A stretch of DNA of 45,998 nt from Chlorobiaceae bacterium (GCA_013334565.1 JAAXXI010000012.1:1-45998), one strand, 5' to 3'. Positions 16,392 to 24,851 are shown, numbered from the stretch's first letter. Notes: generated from the letters alone by a model not told the origin. Numbers and translations: made by a program.

Positions 16392-18074
16392 TCAGGGAAG
16401 GCGGTTCAGGGCGCTTACCGTAGCTTTTATCGAGGCAAGGCTGATGTTCGAATCGACACCCGCACCGAAAGCCATTCGGCCGTCGGGGGTTCCGATCTTG
16501 ATATAGGCTATGGCCGTCGCCCCGGCGCTGTGACCGATGGCATGTTCCGCATACTCCTCGACACTGAACTCCATTCCGCTCGATTTCACGAACCCTTTCG
16601 CGAACGCATCGAGAGGACCGTTGCCTTTCGCTTCGAAGCTGAACTCCCTCTCCTCCACCTGCACGATGCAGCTGAGCGAAGTGGCTTCCGCCTCATTTCG
16701 ATCCGGGTCCATGTCATCCCATGCGATATGGCATTTCTTCAGCATGATCGGCTCCTTCAGCGTCACATATTCGGAATGGAACAGATCGTGGATCTGCGAG
16801 GGTGAAAGCTCTTCACCGGTCCTGTCCGCCAAGGCCTGCACGGCCTCGGCGAAATCGGGCTGCATCCATTTCGGGACCTGGATGCCATAATCGGTCTCGA
16901 GGACATAGGCCATCCCGCCCTTGCCGGACTGGCTGTTGATGCGCACGATCGCCTCGTAGTTGCAACCGACATCGCGTGGATCGATGGGCAGATACGGCAC
17001 GGCCCAAAGTCCGCCGTTCGACTGGAAATTCGCTTTCATACCCTTGCTGATCGCGTCCTGGTGCGAACCGGAAAAAGCCGTGTAGACCAGCTCGCCGGCA
17101 TACGGATGACGCGGATGGATATCCATGCGGGTACATTTCCGGTAAACGTCCCGGACCCTTGGCAGATCGGTGAAATCCAGCCCCGGATCGACCCCCTGGC
17201 TGAACAGGTTCAGCGCCATGATGACAATATCCATGTTGCCGCAACGCTCTCCGTTGCCGAAAAGCGCCCCTTCGACGCGGTCGGCACCGGCCATGACGGC
17301 AAATTCTGCCGCAGATACGGCCGTTCCCCGGTCGTTGTGGGTATGAACGCTGATCAGCACCGAATCACGGCTCCTGACGTTCCGGCAGAACCATTCTATC
17401 CGGTCCGCATAGATGTTGGGCTGCGACATTTCGACGGTCGAGGGCAGGTTCAGGATGACTTTGTCTTCCGGTGAAGCGCCCCAGGTATCCATGACGGCAT
17501 GGCAGACTTCCAGCGCATAGTCGAGCTCGGTGCCGGTAAAACTTTCAGGGCTGTACTCGAACCTGATACCGGGGTTGCCGCTCTTGTCCTTCAGGCGCCT
17601 GACCAGCGATGTGCCTTCGATGGCGATCGCCTTGATCTCTTCCCTGTTCTTGCGGAACACCACGTCGCGCTGAAGGGTCGAGGTGGAGTTATAAAGGTGG
17701 ACGATGGCGTTTTTCGCACCACGGATCGCATCGAACGTCTTGCGGATAAGGTGTTCCCTTGACTGCGTCAGCACCTGGATCGTGACATCGTCAGGTATGA
17801 GCTGCTTTTCGATCAGTCGCCTGACAAACGCGAACTCCGTCGCGGATGCGGAAGGAAAACCGACCTCTATCTCCTTGAACCCGACCGAGACGAGAAGCTG
17901 AAACATCGCGACCTTTTCATCGACGCTCATCGGGACCGGAAGGGCCTGGTTACCGTCCCTCAGGTCAACGCTGCACCATATCGGCGCTTTCGTGATGGTC
18001 CCGTCCGGCCATGTCCGGCCGGAAATCGCTACCGGCGGGTATGCCGTGTATTTCTGGAAGTTCATAGTTTTCAC
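16392..18074 (-). CDS. leuA: 2-isopropylmalate synthase (LeuA type 2)
   Basis: This 560-aa enzyme condenses 2-ketoisovalerate with acetyl-CoA in the first committed step of leucine synthesis. The catalytic barrel shows APIWCSVDLRDGNQAL with the metal and substrate residues, EVGFPSAS, and VHTHNDRGTAVS with the metal-binding histidines. The C-terminal LeuA regulatory domain (about 440-560), site of leucine feedback, includes GHSAGATAIAYIKI and GAGVDSNISLASI. Length and start pattern fit the LeuA2 subfamily of yeast and Corynebacterium rather than the E. coli type. GTG 18074 follows AGGAGAGGA by 7 nt; ATG 18065 is an alternative. A leader peptide and terminator upstream point to attenuation. Confidence 0.96.
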   Translation of the reverse strand: MKTMNFQKYTAYPPVAISGRTWPDGTITKAPIWCSVDLRDGNQALPVPMSVDEKVAMFQLLVSVGFKEIEVGFPSASATEFAFVRRLIEKQLIPDDVTIQVLTQSREHLIRKTFDAIRGAKNAIVHLYNSTSTLQRDVVFRKNREEIKAIAIEGTSLVRRLKDKSGNPGIRFEYSPESFTGTELDYALEVCHAVMDTWGASPEDKVILNLPSTVEMSQPNIYADRIEWFCRNVRSRDSVLISVHTHNDRGTAVSAAEFAVMAGADRVEGALFGNGERCGNMDIVIMALNLFSQGVDPGLDFTDLPRVRDVYRKCTRMDIHPRHPYAGELVYTAFSGSHQDAISKGMKANFQSNGGLWAVPYLPIDPRDVGCNYEAIVRINSQSGKGGMAYVLETDYGIQVPKWMQPDFAEAVQALADRTGEELSPSQIHDLFHSEYVTLKEPIMLKKCHIAWDDMDPDRNEAEATSLSCIVQVEEREFSFEAKGNGPLDAFAKGFVKSSGMEFSVEEYAEHAIGHSAGATAIAYIKIGTPDGRMAFGAGVDSNISLASIKATVSALNRLP

Positions 18075-18103
18075 TGCTTCATCCTCTCCTTTTGTCCATT
18101 AAA

Positions 18104-18138
18104 CGAAAAAAGCCTCCAACCCGTGAGGGATGGCGGCT
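18104..18138 (-). terminator. Attenuator terminator in the leuA leader
   Basis: On the minus strand GCCGCCATCCC pairs with GGGTTGGAGGC (stem 18112-18122 with 18127-18137, two mismatches, loop of four) and is followed by a run of six Ts. A rival pairing is possible between GGAGGGTGG near the end of the leader-peptide gene and CCATCCCTC in the terminator's first arm, as expected of an antiterminator. Confidence 0.75.
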
Positions 18139-18174
18139 TCCAAACTGTTTTTTTTCTGGCGTTGCAGAACAAAC

Positions 18175-18267
18175 TTAGAAAAAAGTCCCCACCCTCCGAG
18201 CGAAAAAACCCGGTAGAAGTAGCCCGAGGCTATTCTGGGTAAGGATGTTCCTGTTGGTCCTGCGCAT
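18175..18267 (-). CDS. Leucine leader peptide of leuA
   Basis: This 30-aa open frame lies in the leuA leader, about 100 nt before the start codon. It contains the control run Ser-Leu-Gly-Leu-Leu-Leu (codons 13-18: AGC CTC GGG CTA CTT CTA), rich in leucine codons, then ends in Gly-Thr-Phe-Phe-stop. The GGAGGGTGG antiterminator segment overlaps its last codons. A ribosome stalled at the leucine codons would leave that segment free to capture the terminator arm, whereas a ribosome reaching the stop would cover it. A weak GAGAACAGAG lies before the ATG. This is the classic design of translation-coupled attenuation; the peptide itself needs no function. Confidence 0.7.
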   Translation of the reverse strand: MRRTNRNILTQNSLGLLLPGFFARRVGTFF

Positions 18268-18378
18268 CTCTGTTCTCGTTAATCGCCTTCTGCTCGAAAG
18301 AGCTTCTGCACTCAAAATAAAAAAATGGTTATTGCCTGCAATAGGTTAAGGAACATTTTGTGACGGCGCAAAGTTCCG

Positions 18379-18855
18379 TCAGAATTTTCTGACGGCAGAC
18401 AGCTCGATGATCTTCTGCCCGTCGGCGCTGAACAGCCTGAGCCTGCCGTCCTCGTTCGAATAGCTCACCACCTTTCGGATCGCGTCGAGAAACATCCTTT
18501 CCCTTTCCATGAGCGGTGAAGGGCAGGCGATCCGCGTAATCAGCAACGAACCGAAACTCAGTCGCCCGGCATTCATGATATAGGAACCGCTGAGGTGGTT
18601 GCAGCCGGTTGAACCACTGAACTGCCCTCCCCTTGAGAGCGTCAGGTAAAAATCGAGTTTCTGCCCGGAAAGAAATCCGGTTTTCGCACCGTTCAACTCG
18701 ACTACCCGCCATGCTGTGTTCAGGATCGAAGGAACCGAAACCGCCGGCTTTACAGGCTGGACAGCCTGTTCAGAGCTGCATCCGCCGAGAATCAGAGTAC
18801 CTGCCGCCAGGATGGCCGCCGTCAGGCAGTATGCCGGATATAATCTTTTGTTCAT
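18379..18855 (-). CDS. META-domain lipoprotein (HslJ-like)
   Basis: The 158-aa protein has a lipoprotein signal peptide with lipobox LGGC (Cys about residue 26), so it is probably anchored in a membrane facing the periplasm. Residues about 44-155 form a META domain: TAWRVVELNG, FSGSTGCNHLSGSY and ITRIACPSPLMERERMFLDA with the usual conserved Gly-Cys-Asn and Ala-Cys-Pro positions. E. coli HslJ is a heat-inducible member involved in novobiocin resistance; the biochemical role of the family is unclear. It stands alone upstream of the leuA leader. Confidence 0.88.
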   Translation of the reverse strand: MNKRLYPAYCLTAAILAAGTLILGGCSSEQAVQPVKPAVSVPSILNTAWRVVELNGAKTGFLSGQKLDFYLTLSRGGQFSGSTGCNHLSGSYIMNAGRLSFGSLLITRIACPSPLMERERMFLDAIRKVVSYSNEDGRLRLFSADGQKIIELSAVRKF

Positions 18856-18972
18856 AGTGATATTGTCACCTGTTGCATAACATTGAAAAGTATGAACTGT
18901 GCCGCAAGCTTACAACAACTCCTTTTACGGGATCACCCTCTCTAAACAAATTTTTCCACCAATTCTGGCCAT

Positions 18973-19137
18973 TCATACACACGGGCGACAGCGTGACGCA
19001 GAATCACGTTCCCCGGTATTATGGAATGCAGGACGACGATAAGGGTCGGATGATATGCCGGTGTAATACCGGTCACCCGACACAGAATAGAGAATATACA
19101 GGGAACAGCCTCCAAACACTGTTGAGGACTTCGGCAT
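18973..19137 (-). pseudogene. Broken second copy of the GIY-YIG nuclease gene
   Basis: This minus-strand frame is a near-identical copy of the N-terminal half of the gene at 19266-19547: the YILYSVSGDRYYTGISSDPYRR segment is kept, including the GIY-YIG motif. It stops after about 54 residues at CRPCV, and the C-terminal half containing the KNWKS segment is missing. The homology to the second copy begins near 18980. Downstream DNA to about 18942 still reads as coding-like in another frame, consistent with a deletion plus frameshift. Confidence 0.75.
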
Positions 19138-19213
19138 TGGACATGTGTTTTGCGGGAGCAAATTTCAAAAAAGAAAGGCAGAAGCACCGATCAGTACTTC
19201 TGCCTTTCTTTTT

Positions 19214-19266
19214 GCTCCGCGAGTAGGATTCGAACCTACATCCCGACAAGTCGGGATAACAGCCGC
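19214..19266 (-). pseudogene. tRNA-Asn 3'-half fragment, outer copy
   Basis: On the minus strand this 53-nt piece starts at GCGGCTGTT (anticodon GTT), replaces the 3' side of the anticodon arm with ATCCCGACTTGTCGGGAT, and then continues with the intact T arm and acceptor 3' strand of tRNA-Asn through the discriminator G. It lacks the 5' acceptor strand and D arm, so it cannot fold as a tRNA. The TAG stop of the GIY-YIG gene touches its first base. Confidence 0.85.
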
Positions 19267-19547
19267 TAAATCTGAATAGAACCTGCGATGAGCTGTTCGA
19301 TCATCGTACGGCTTTTCCAGTTTTTGACCATGTTTTCTGCCTCTCTTGCCGATGCACGTGAAACATAATGCTTTATGAACAGCAACACCCACGGACGATA
19401 GCGTGACGTATAACCCCGTTCTTTTGTATTGTGGAATTCAAGCCGACGATATGGGTCGGATGATATGCCGGTGTAATACCGGTCACCCGACACAGAATAG
19501 AGAATATACAGGGAACAGCTTCCAAACACTGTTGAGGACTTCGGCAT
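19266..19547 (-). CDS. Small GIY-YIG nuclease-family protein
   Basis: This 93-aa protein (from ATG 19547; a TTG at 19571 would add eight residues) has the GIY-YIG nuclease core: YILYSVSGDRYYTGIS supplies the paired Tyr motifs, SDPYRRLEFHN the catalytic Arg helix, and a later Glu lies in SAREAENMVKNWKS, where the metal-binding Glu is expected. Such single-domain proteins, related to the UvrC N-terminus and to homing enzymes, cut DNA. No DNA-binding domain is attached and no ribosome-binding site is clear. It is flanked by tRNA-Asn fragments, which suggests a mobile, tRNA-directed role, though this is inference. Confidence 0.8.
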   Translation of the reverse strand: MPKSSTVFGSCSLYILYSVSGDRYYTGISSDPYRRLEFHNTKERGYTSRYRPWVLLFIKHYVSRASAREAENMVKNWKSRTMIEQLIAGSIQI

Positions 19548-19624
19548 TGGACATGTGTTTTGCGGGAGCAAATTTCAAAAAAGAAAGGCAGAAGCACCGA
19601 TCAGTACTTCTGCCTTTCTTTTTT

Positions 19625-19677
19625 GCTCCGCGAGTAGGATTCGAACCTACATCCCGACAAGTCGGGATAACAGCCGC
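19625..19677 (-). pseudogene. tRNA-Asn 3'-half fragment, inner copy
   Basis: This fragment is identical in layout to the one at 19214-19266: GCGGCTGTT, palindrome ATCCCGACTTGTCGGGAT, T arm and acceptor 3' strand. It is separated from the intact tRNA-Asn by only 16 nt and followed on the minus strand by the terminator hairpin, which may now serve the real tRNA. Confidence 0.85.
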
Positions 19678-19693
19678 AATCCATCTCTTTTTG

Positions 19694-19765
19694 CTCCGCG
19701 AGTAGGATTCGAACCTACAACCCTGCGGTTAACAGCCGCATGCTCTACCGTTGAGCTATCGCGGA
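19694..19765 (-). tRNA. tRNA-Asn(GTT)
   Basis: This is a complete 72-nt cloverleaf. Acceptor TCCGCGA pairs with TCGCGGA; the D arm is GCTC/GAGC; the anticodon arm is TGCGG-CTGTTAA-CCGCA with anticodon GTT; the variable loop has 5 nt; the T arm is GTAGG-TTCGAAT-CCTAC; the discriminator is G as usual for Asn. CCA is not encoded. It is the only intact member of an array of tRNA-Asn fragments and is presumably the working gene. Confidence 0.97.
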
Positions 19766-19812
19766 ATTTACATTCCTTGTTCCGGATGCCTTATCGGCAA
19801 ATACATGCTGTT

Positions 19813-19876
19813 TTCGAACCTACATCCCGACTTGTCGGGATAACAGCCGCATGCTCTACCGTTGAGCTATCGCGGA
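19813..19876 (-). pseudogene. tRNA-Asn 5'-half pseudogene 1
   Basis: It has the tRNA-Asn acceptor 5' strand, the whole D arm and the anticodon GTT, then ATCCCGACAAGTCGGGAT in place of the 3' anticodon strand and variable loop, and stops after GTAGGTTCGAA in the T loop. It lacks the acceptor 3' strand and the T-stem 3' side. Confidence 0.85.
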
Positions 19877-19922
19877 ATTTACATTCCTCTTTCCGGATCC
19901 TTATCGGTAACTACATGCTGTT

Positions 19923-19986
19923 TTCGAACCTACATCCCGACTTGTCGGGATAACAGCCGCATGCTCTACCGTTGAGCTATCGCGGA
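19923..19986 (-). pseudogene. tRNA-Asn 5'-half pseudogene 2
   Basis: This is the same 64-nt structure as the neighbouring copies, with the same truncation point in the T loop and the same palindrome. Its flanking spacer differs from the next by a few bases. Confidence 0.85.
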
Positions 19987-20033
19987 ATTTACATTCCTTG
20001 TTCCGGATGCCTTATCGGTAAATACATGCTGTT

Positions 20034-20097
20034 TTCGAACCTACATCCCGACTTGTCGGGATAACAGCCGCATGCTCTACCGTTGAGCTATCGCGGA
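20034..20097 (-). pseudogene. tRNA-Asn 5'-half pseudogene 3, promoter-proximal
   Basis: This is the outermost copy in the direction of transcription and therefore nearest any promoter to the right. The structure matches the other two. If the array is transcribed, all three 5'-halves would be made before the intact tRNA-Asn. Confidence 0.85.
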
Positions 20098-20101
20098 ATT
20101 T

Positions 20102-20124
20102 CATCGGCAAACAGTTTGCCGATG
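20102..20124. repeat. Perfect 11-bp inverted repeat before the tRNA array
   Basis: CATCGGCAAAC and GTTTGCCGATG flank a single A. On the minus strand it lies immediately upstream of the first 5'-half. Part of it (ATCGGCAAA) resembles a stretch inside the 110-bp spacers, so it may be the founder of that spacer. Confidence 0.6.
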
Positions 20125-20268
20125 GGCTGTTAATATACACCTGTTTTTTTTTAATACAAACCGTCAGACCGAATTTTTTGTTTTTTTCGGCCCTGCAGGC
20201 CTGCCATCCATTTTCATTTTCGATAATAAATTTTGTACATTGGTTTTCCTTTACTGAAAAGAGAGCGT

Positions 20269-20796
20269 ATGCATAAAGAAAAAGGAGTGATAGGGCTTCA
20301 GGTCGACAGCCTGGTCGAGGGCACGAATGAACTTGTCTTCACCCGAGACGCGGCTGATTTCAATGACCGGCAGCTCATCGACGCCGGGTTCGGGAAAAAC
20401 ATCAGGGTCGAGGTATCGGCTGAAAAAAGCGAAACAGAAATAACAATATCAATCAGGACTTCGGCTGAAGCCGATCTTTCCTGCGACATCTGTCTCGCGC
20501 CGGTATCGACAATGCTGACAGGCACCTACCGGATTTTTTATGTATACAATGATCATGCGGAAAGGGAACCTGACGGGAACGACGATTACAGGCTCCTGGA
20601 ACGAACGGCGGAAACCATCGACATAACCGAGGATGTACGCGAAACCCTGCTGCTTTCTCTGCCGATGAAGGTAACCTGCACGGATAATCCGGAATGCATT
20701 ATGTACCCCGGCTCAAGTGAGGATACACAAATTGATGACGGGGATAAAAGCCAGTGGCTGGAGTCCCTTGAAAAGCTGAAAAACAAGTATCGTTAA
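20269..20796 (+). CDS. yceD: YceD/DUF177-family protein
   Basis: This 175-aa cytosolic protein is the usual partner of rpmF. It shows the DUF177 pattern with [14 protein letters not shown] near the middle and CTDNPECI toward the end, followed by [15 protein letters not shown]. The function is not settled; in plants and E. coli the family is tied to 23S rRNA accumulation. ATG 20269 is preferred over a TTG at 20233 because AAGAGAG precedes it and the family starts there. It opens the yceD-rpmF-plsX-fab-rnc operon, 23 nt before rpmF. Confidence 0.9.
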   Translation: MHKEKGVIGLQVDSLVEGTNELVFTRDAADFNDRQLIDAGFGKNIRVEVSAEKSETEITISIRTSAEADLSCDICLAPVSTMLTGTYRIFYVYNDHAEREPDGNDDYRLLERTAETIDITEDVRETLLLSLPMKVTCTDNPECIMYPGSSEDTQIDDGDKSQWLESLEKLKNKYR

Positions 20797-20819
20797 CCGA
20801 CAATAACAAGAAGACACTC

Positions 20820-21011
20820 ATGGCGAACCCTACTAATAAAATGTCCAAATCCAGAAGGGATAAAAGACGCGCCCAGTTCAACGCCCGCACCAAAGCGGCA
20901 AACACCGTCATCTGCCCCAACTGCGGCGAGCCGACGCTTCCGCACCGTGCATGCCAGCATTGCGGCCAGTACCGGGGCAGGACTGTTGTAAACAAGTTGT
21001 CAAAAAGCTAA
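20820..21011 (+). CDS. rpmF: 50S ribosomal protein L32
   Basis: The 63-aa protein begins [20 protein letters not shown], a standard L32 start, and carries a zinc ribbon CPNC...CQHC in its C-terminal half. L32 is a component of the large ribosomal subunit. The four cysteines mean this is the zinc-binding form. The yceD-rpmF-plsX order is conserved across bacteria. Confidence 0.98.
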   Translation: MANPTNKMSKSRRDKRRAQFNARTKAANTVICPNCGEPTLPHRACQHCGQYRGRTVVNKLSKS

Positions 21012-21029
21012 CAAGATCATATTCCCGAC

Positions 21030-22055
21030 ATGTTGACCATCGCCGTTGACGCCATGGGCGGAGACCATGCACCAGAATGTGTGGTTGAAGGTGTTGTTAA
21101 GGCTCTGCAGGAAAGCAGCAACAGGTTTGAAATCATCCTCATCGGTCAGGCGGAAAAGGTCGAACCGCTTCTTGCGGCCCATGACACGGCCTCGCTGAAC
21201 CTGCGGTTCATGCATGCCCCTGAAGTCGTGACGATGGACGATATTCCGGCCACTGCCGTCAAAGCCAAACAGGATTCATCGCTCGTCAGGGGACTGCAGC
21301 TCTGCAAGGCTAAACAGGCCGATGCGTTCGTGAGCGCAGGCAATACCGGAGCGCAGATGGCGGCGTCCCTGTTCGTGCTCGGCCGTCTTCCCGGCGTTCT
21401 CAGGCCTACGATTTACGCCTATTTCCCCCGCATCCAGGAGGGGCTCACCAATATCGTGGATGTCGGTGCGAATGTGGATTGCAAACCGGAAAACCTGGTC
21501 CAGTTCGCAGAAATGCTGACGATATACCAGCGTTACGGCGCAGGCATCGAAAAACCGATGACCGGGCTTCTGAATATCGGCGAAGAGGAGACAAAAGGTT
21601 CCGAGACGCTCAAACAGGCGTACAGGCTCCTCAAGGAGGCCGACAGCAAGGGAAAGGTTAATTTCATCGGCAATATCGAAGGGCACGACATCCTGAAAGG
21701 CCATGCAAGCATCGTGGTCTGCGACGGGCTTGTCGGCAACACCATCCTGAAATTCGGCGAAAGCATCCCCGAATTCATCGGGGCGCTCCTGAAACAGTCT
21801 CTCGAACAACATCTCCTGTCAGGCCAGATCGACCAGAATACCGCCAAGCTGACATCCTCCATGTTCAAAGGAATGTTAGAACCTTTCGACGTCGAAAAGT
21901 TCGGCGGTGTCCCATTCCTGGGCGTTGACGGCATCTCCATCGTCGGTCATGGACGATCCTCCTCGCGGGCGATCAAGAACATGATCTACATGGCGGAACA
22001 CATGGTCGAGAAAAAGGTCAATCAGCATATCGCGGAAGTCCTGGCAGAAGAGTGA
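21030..22055 (+). CDS. plsX: Phosphate acyltransferase PlsX
   Basis: This 341-aa enzyme converts acyl-ACP and phosphate into acyl-phosphate, the first step of phospholipid synthesis with PlsY. The start [16 protein letters not shown] is the family hallmark. [25 protein letters not shown] and [10 protein letters not shown] are further conserved blocks. Length is typical (330-350 aa). The enzyme is peripheral to the membrane. It lies 18 nt after rpmF and 93 nt before fabH, coupling lipid supply to ribosomal protein expression. Confidence 0.98.
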   Translation: MLTIAVDAMGGDHAPECVVEGVVKALQESSNRFEIILIGQAEKVEPLLAAHDTASLNLRFMHAPEVVTMDDIPATAVKAKQDSSLVRGLQLCKAKQADAFVSAGNTGAQMAASLFVLGRLPGVLRPTIYAYFPRIQEGLTNIVDVGANVDCKPENLVQFAEMLTIYQRYGAGIEKPMTGLLNIGEEETKGSETLKQAYRLLKEADSKGKVNFIGNIEGHDILKGHASIVVCDGLVGNTILKFGESIPEFIGALLKQSLEQHLLSGQIDQNTAKLTSSMFKGMLEPFDVEKFGGVPFLGVDGISIVGHGRSSSRAIKNMIYMAEHMVEKKVNQHIAEVLAEE

Positions 22056-22148
22056 TGCCAGGACATCGTCCCCTCCGGCAAACCAGGCAGCGAACCTGCC
22101 CCTGCTGGTTATTTTTATATCCTGCACGTCAATAACTGCAAACAACGC

Positions 22149-23138
22149 ATGAAAGCAGCAATAACGGCCACTGCCAAATACCTTCCCGACAGCATACTGA
22201 GCAATCGCGATCTCGAAAAGATGCTCGATACCACCGATGAATGGATCGTAACCAGAACCGGCATCAGTGAAAGAAGGATCCTCAGGGACCCCGAAAAGGC
22301 CACCTCCTATATGTGCGGCGAAATAGCACGACAGCTGCTTGAAAAACGGAAAATCGACGCAAGCGAAATCGAGCTGATCATCGTCGCGACCATGACGCCC
22401 GACATGCTTTTCCCCTCGACTGCCTGCCTGACGCAGGGCATCATCGGAGCGGTCAACGCATGGGCTTTCGACCTGAACGCGGCATGTTCGGGATTTGTTT
22501 TCGCCCTGAATACCGCTGCACGTTTCATCGAAAGCGGCGTCCATAAAAAAGTCATGGTGATCGGTGCCGACAAGATGTCATCCATCCTCGATTTCACCGA
22601 TCGTTCGACGGCAATCCTGTTCGGTGACGGCGGCGGAGGGGTCATTCTCGAACCGGCAGACGAAGATGGCTTCGGCCTGCTGGATTCACGCCTCTACTCC
22701 GACGGCAAGACAGGGCAGGAACACCTGCTCATGCCTGCCGGAGGAAGCCTTCACCCGGCATCGCACGAGACGATCGACAAGAAGATGCACTATATCCATC
22801 AGGATGGTCGCCAGGTGTTCAAGTCGGCGGTCATCTCCATGGCCGACGTTGCCGAAGAGATCATGAAAAGGAACAACCTCCAGGCAGACGATATCGCCTA
22901 TCTGGTGCCGCACCAGGCAAATCAGCGCATCATCAGCGCCACAGCCGAACGCATGGGCGTCGATCAGTCCAAGGTCATATCGAATGTTTCGAGGTTCGGA
23001 AACACCACAGCGGGGACTATTCCGATCTGCCTCGCGGAACTCGACGAGCAGGGAAAGCTTCATCACGGATCGAACCTCATCCTCGTCAGTTTCGGTGCAG
23101 GGTACACGTGGGGCGGCATCTACCTGAAATGGCAATAG
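22149..23138 (+). CDS. fabH: 3-oxoacyl-ACP synthase III
   Basis: This 329-aa ketoacyl synthase starts fatty-acid chains by condensing acetyl-CoA with malonyl-ACP. The catalytic triad is visible: Cys in [13 protein letters not shown], His in VPHQANQRI and Asn in [30 protein letters not shown] is the typical N-terminal block. The gene lies 26 nt upstream of fabD in the type II fatty-acid synthesis operon. All catalytic residues are present. Confidence 0.98.
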   Translation: MKAAITATAKYLPDSILSNRDLEKMLDTTDEWIVTRTGISERRILRDPEKATSYMCGEIARQLLEKRKIDASEIELIIVATMTPDMLFPSTACLTQGIIGAVNAWAFDLNAACSGFVFALNTAARFIESGVHKKVMVIGADKMSSILDFTDRSTAILFGDGGGGVILEPADEDGFGLLDSRLYSDGKTGQEHLLMPAGGSLHPASHETIDKKMHYIHQDGRQVFKSAVISMADVAEEIMKRNNLQADDIAYLVPHQANQRIISATAERMGVDQSKVISNVSRFGNTTAGTIPICLAELDEQGKLHHGSNLILVSFGAGYTWGGIYLKWQ

Positions 23139-23164
23139 AGCTCTAAATCCATTATTATCTCGCT

Positions 23165-24073
23165 ATGAAAGCTTTTGTTTTTCCCGGTCAGGGATCTCAG
23201 TACTGCGGCATGGGCAGAGACATCCATGACAACTTCCCGGCGGCCCGCTCCCTGATGGAGAAGGCAAACGAACTTCTCGGCTATTCGATCACCGACATCA
23301 TGTTCAGCGGCAGCGAAGAGGAACTTCGCCAGACCAGATATACCCAGCCGGCAATTTTCCTGCACAGCATGGCCATCGCGACCCTCCTGGGCGCCGGGGA
23401 CATCGCCATGACGGCAGGCCACAGCCTCGGCGAATACACTGCGCTCTGCTGCGCAGGGGCGATCGGGTTCGAGGATGCTGTACGCATCGTTTCGAAACGG
23501 GGTGAGCTCATGCAGAACGCCGGTGAAAAAAATCCGGGGACCATGGCGGCCATTATCGGCATGCCGGACAGCAACCTCGAAGCCCTTCTCGCCGATGCAT
23601 CGGCCGAAGGCGTCGTCCAGGCGGCAAACTTCAACTCTCCCGGCCAGATCGTGATTTCCGGCGCAATTGCCGCCGTCAGGAAAGCCGTCGAGCTCGCTCC
23701 ATCGAGAGGGGCCCGCATGGCAAAGGAGCTTGTCGTATCGGGCGCATTCCATTCGCCGCTCATGAAACCAGCCGAAGAAGAGCTTGCCGCTGCGCTCGAA
23801 AAGATTGACATCAGGGATGCCGCTATCCCCGTCTGTATGAATGCAGTCGCGAAACCCGTCACCTCCGCGTCTGAAATCAGGAAAAACCTTCTCCTCCAGC
23901 TCACCAGCTCCGTCCTCTGGACACAGTCCATCGAAGAGATGGTGCGCGGAGGCATTACGTCTTTTGTGGAAATAGGGCCGCAGAAAGTACTGCAGGGCCT
24001 GATCAAAAGGATCGACAAATCAGTCGGCACGAGCGGTGTCGACACGGCGGCCGACATCCAGGCCCTCGGTTAA
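23165..24073 (+). CDS. fabD: Malonyl-CoA:ACP transacylase
   Basis: This 302-aa cytosolic enzyme moves malonyl groups from CoA to acyl carrier protein. [13 protein letters not shown] opens the protein, the nucleophilic Ser is in [11 protein letters not shown], and the active-site His is in [23 protein letters not shown] near the end is also typical. Length matches E. coli FabD (309 aa). It lies between fabH and fabG. Confidence 0.98.
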   Translation: MKAFVFPGQGSQYCGMGRDIHDNFPAARSLMEKANELLGYSITDIMFSGSEEELRQTRYTQPAIFLHSMAIATLLGAGDIAMTAGHSLGEYTALCCAGAIGFEDAVRIVSKRGELMQNAGEKNPGTMAAIIGMPDSNLEALLADASAEGVVQAANFNSPGQIVISGAIAAVRKAVELAPSRGARMAKELVVSGAFHSPLMKPAEEELAAALEKIDIRDAAIPVCMNAVAKPVTSASEIRKNLLLQLTSSVLWTQSIEEMVRGGITSFVEIGPQKVLQGLIKRIDKSVGTSGVDTAADIQALG

Positions 24074-24112
24074 GCATCGGTCCTCATATGTCAACATCAA
24101 CCTACTGAAAAC

Positions 24113-24850
24113 ATGCTGGAAAACAAGATCGCCGTTGTCACAGGAGCCGCCAGGGGTATCGGGCAGGCCATCGCTTTCGATCTCGCTTCGAAAAACGCCG
24201 ACGTCGTCGTGTGCGATATCAAGGCCGAATGGCTCGAGGAAACTGCTGAAGGCGTCAGGAAGCTCGGCAGGAAAGCCTATTGTTTCGAACTCGACGTCAC
24301 CAATTCGGATGCCGTGCAGAATGTCTTCAACGATATCGCCGCCGCCACAGGCAGGATCGATATCCTGGTCAACAACGCAGGCATCACCCGCGACGGCCTG
24401 CTCATGAGGATGAGCGAGGAAGACTGGGACGCCGTGCTCACCGTGAACCTCAAAGGAACCTTCGCCTGCACCAAAGCGGTCAGCCGTACGATGATGAAAC
24501 AGCGTTCCGGCTCCATCGTCAATATCGCTTCGGTTATCGGCATCATGGGCAATGCCGGCCAGGCGAACTATGCCGCTTCGAAAGGTGGGGTTATCGCGTT
24601 CACCAAATCGGTGGCAAAAGAGCTTGCGTCGCGCAACATCAGGGTAAACGCCGTTGCGCCGGGCTTCATCTCATCAAAAATGACCGATGCGCTTTCGGAA
24701 GAAGTCAGGGCGAAAATGCTCGACGTCATCCCTCTGGCCCGCTTCGGCAAACCCGAGGATGTGGCGAACGTCGTTTCGTTCCTCGCCGGGGACCAGTCGG
24801 CCTATATCACCGGAGAGGTCATCAACATCAGCGGCGGCATGGTCATGTGA
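24113..24850 (+). CDS. fabG: 3-oxoacyl-ACP reductase
   Basis: This 245-aa short-chain dehydrogenase reduces 3-oxoacyl-ACP with NADPH. The cofactor motif is [22 protein letters not shown] follows, and the catalytic Ser, Tyr and Lys lie in [23 protein letters not shown]. The C-terminal [14 protein letters not shown] is the usual end. It is cytosolic and probably tetrameric. The start ATG is 39 nt after fabD. Confidence 0.98.
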   Translation: MLENKIAVVTGAARGIGQAIAFDLASKNADVVVCDIKAEWLEETAEGVRKLGRKAYCFELDVTNSDAVQNVFNDIAAATGRIDILVNNAGITRDGLLMRMSEEDWDAVLTVNLKGTFACTKAVSRTMMKQRSGSIVNIASVIGIMGNAGQANYAASKGGVIAFTKSVAKELASRNIRVNAVAPGFISSKMTDALSEEVRAKMLDVIPLARFGKPEDVANVVSFLAGDQSAYITGEVINISGGMVM

Positions 24851-24851
24851 T

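Larger units (their letters stand above)
18980..19677 (-). repeat. Two tandem 411-bp units: tRNA-Asn 3'-half, terminator hairpin, GIY-YIG gene
   Basis: The segment 18980-19266 repeats at about 19391-19677 with an offset of 410-411 bp and only scattered differences. Read on the minus strand each unit runs tRNA-Asn 3'-half, then a perfect 17-18 bp hairpin (19168-19213 and 19577-19624; stem AAGAAAGGCAGAAG), then a GIY-YIG frame. The units lie directly after the intact tRNA-Asn gene, so they appear to have been inserted or amplified at its 3' end. Confidence 0.85.
19766..20097 (-). repeat. Three tandem 110-111 bp repeats carrying tRNA-Asn 5'-halves
   Basis: The tRNA 5' end recurs at 19876, 19986 and 20097, giving unit lengths of 111, 110 and 111 bp counted from the intact gene. 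Each unit holds a 64-nt truncated tRNA-Asn and a spacer of about 47 nt (AATTTACATTCC..TTCCGGAT..CTTATCGG..). Spacers differ at only a few positions, so the amplification is recent or kept uniform. Confidence 0.9.

Noticed and set aside
18075..18378. T-box riboswitch before leuA
   Set aside because: There is no T-box sequence or specifier loop; the leader peptide with Leu codons explains the region better.
19555..19953. A plus-strand open frame with RVGFEPTSRQVG and RVGFEPTTLRL
   Set aside because: This is the well-known false protein produced by reading the antisense of tRNA genes. It covers the tRNA-Asn and its fragments.
19766..20097. The regular 110-bp repeats as a CRISPR array
   Set aside because: The whole unit is repeated, with spacers nearly identical, and the repeat is a tRNA piece. 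No cas genes are present.
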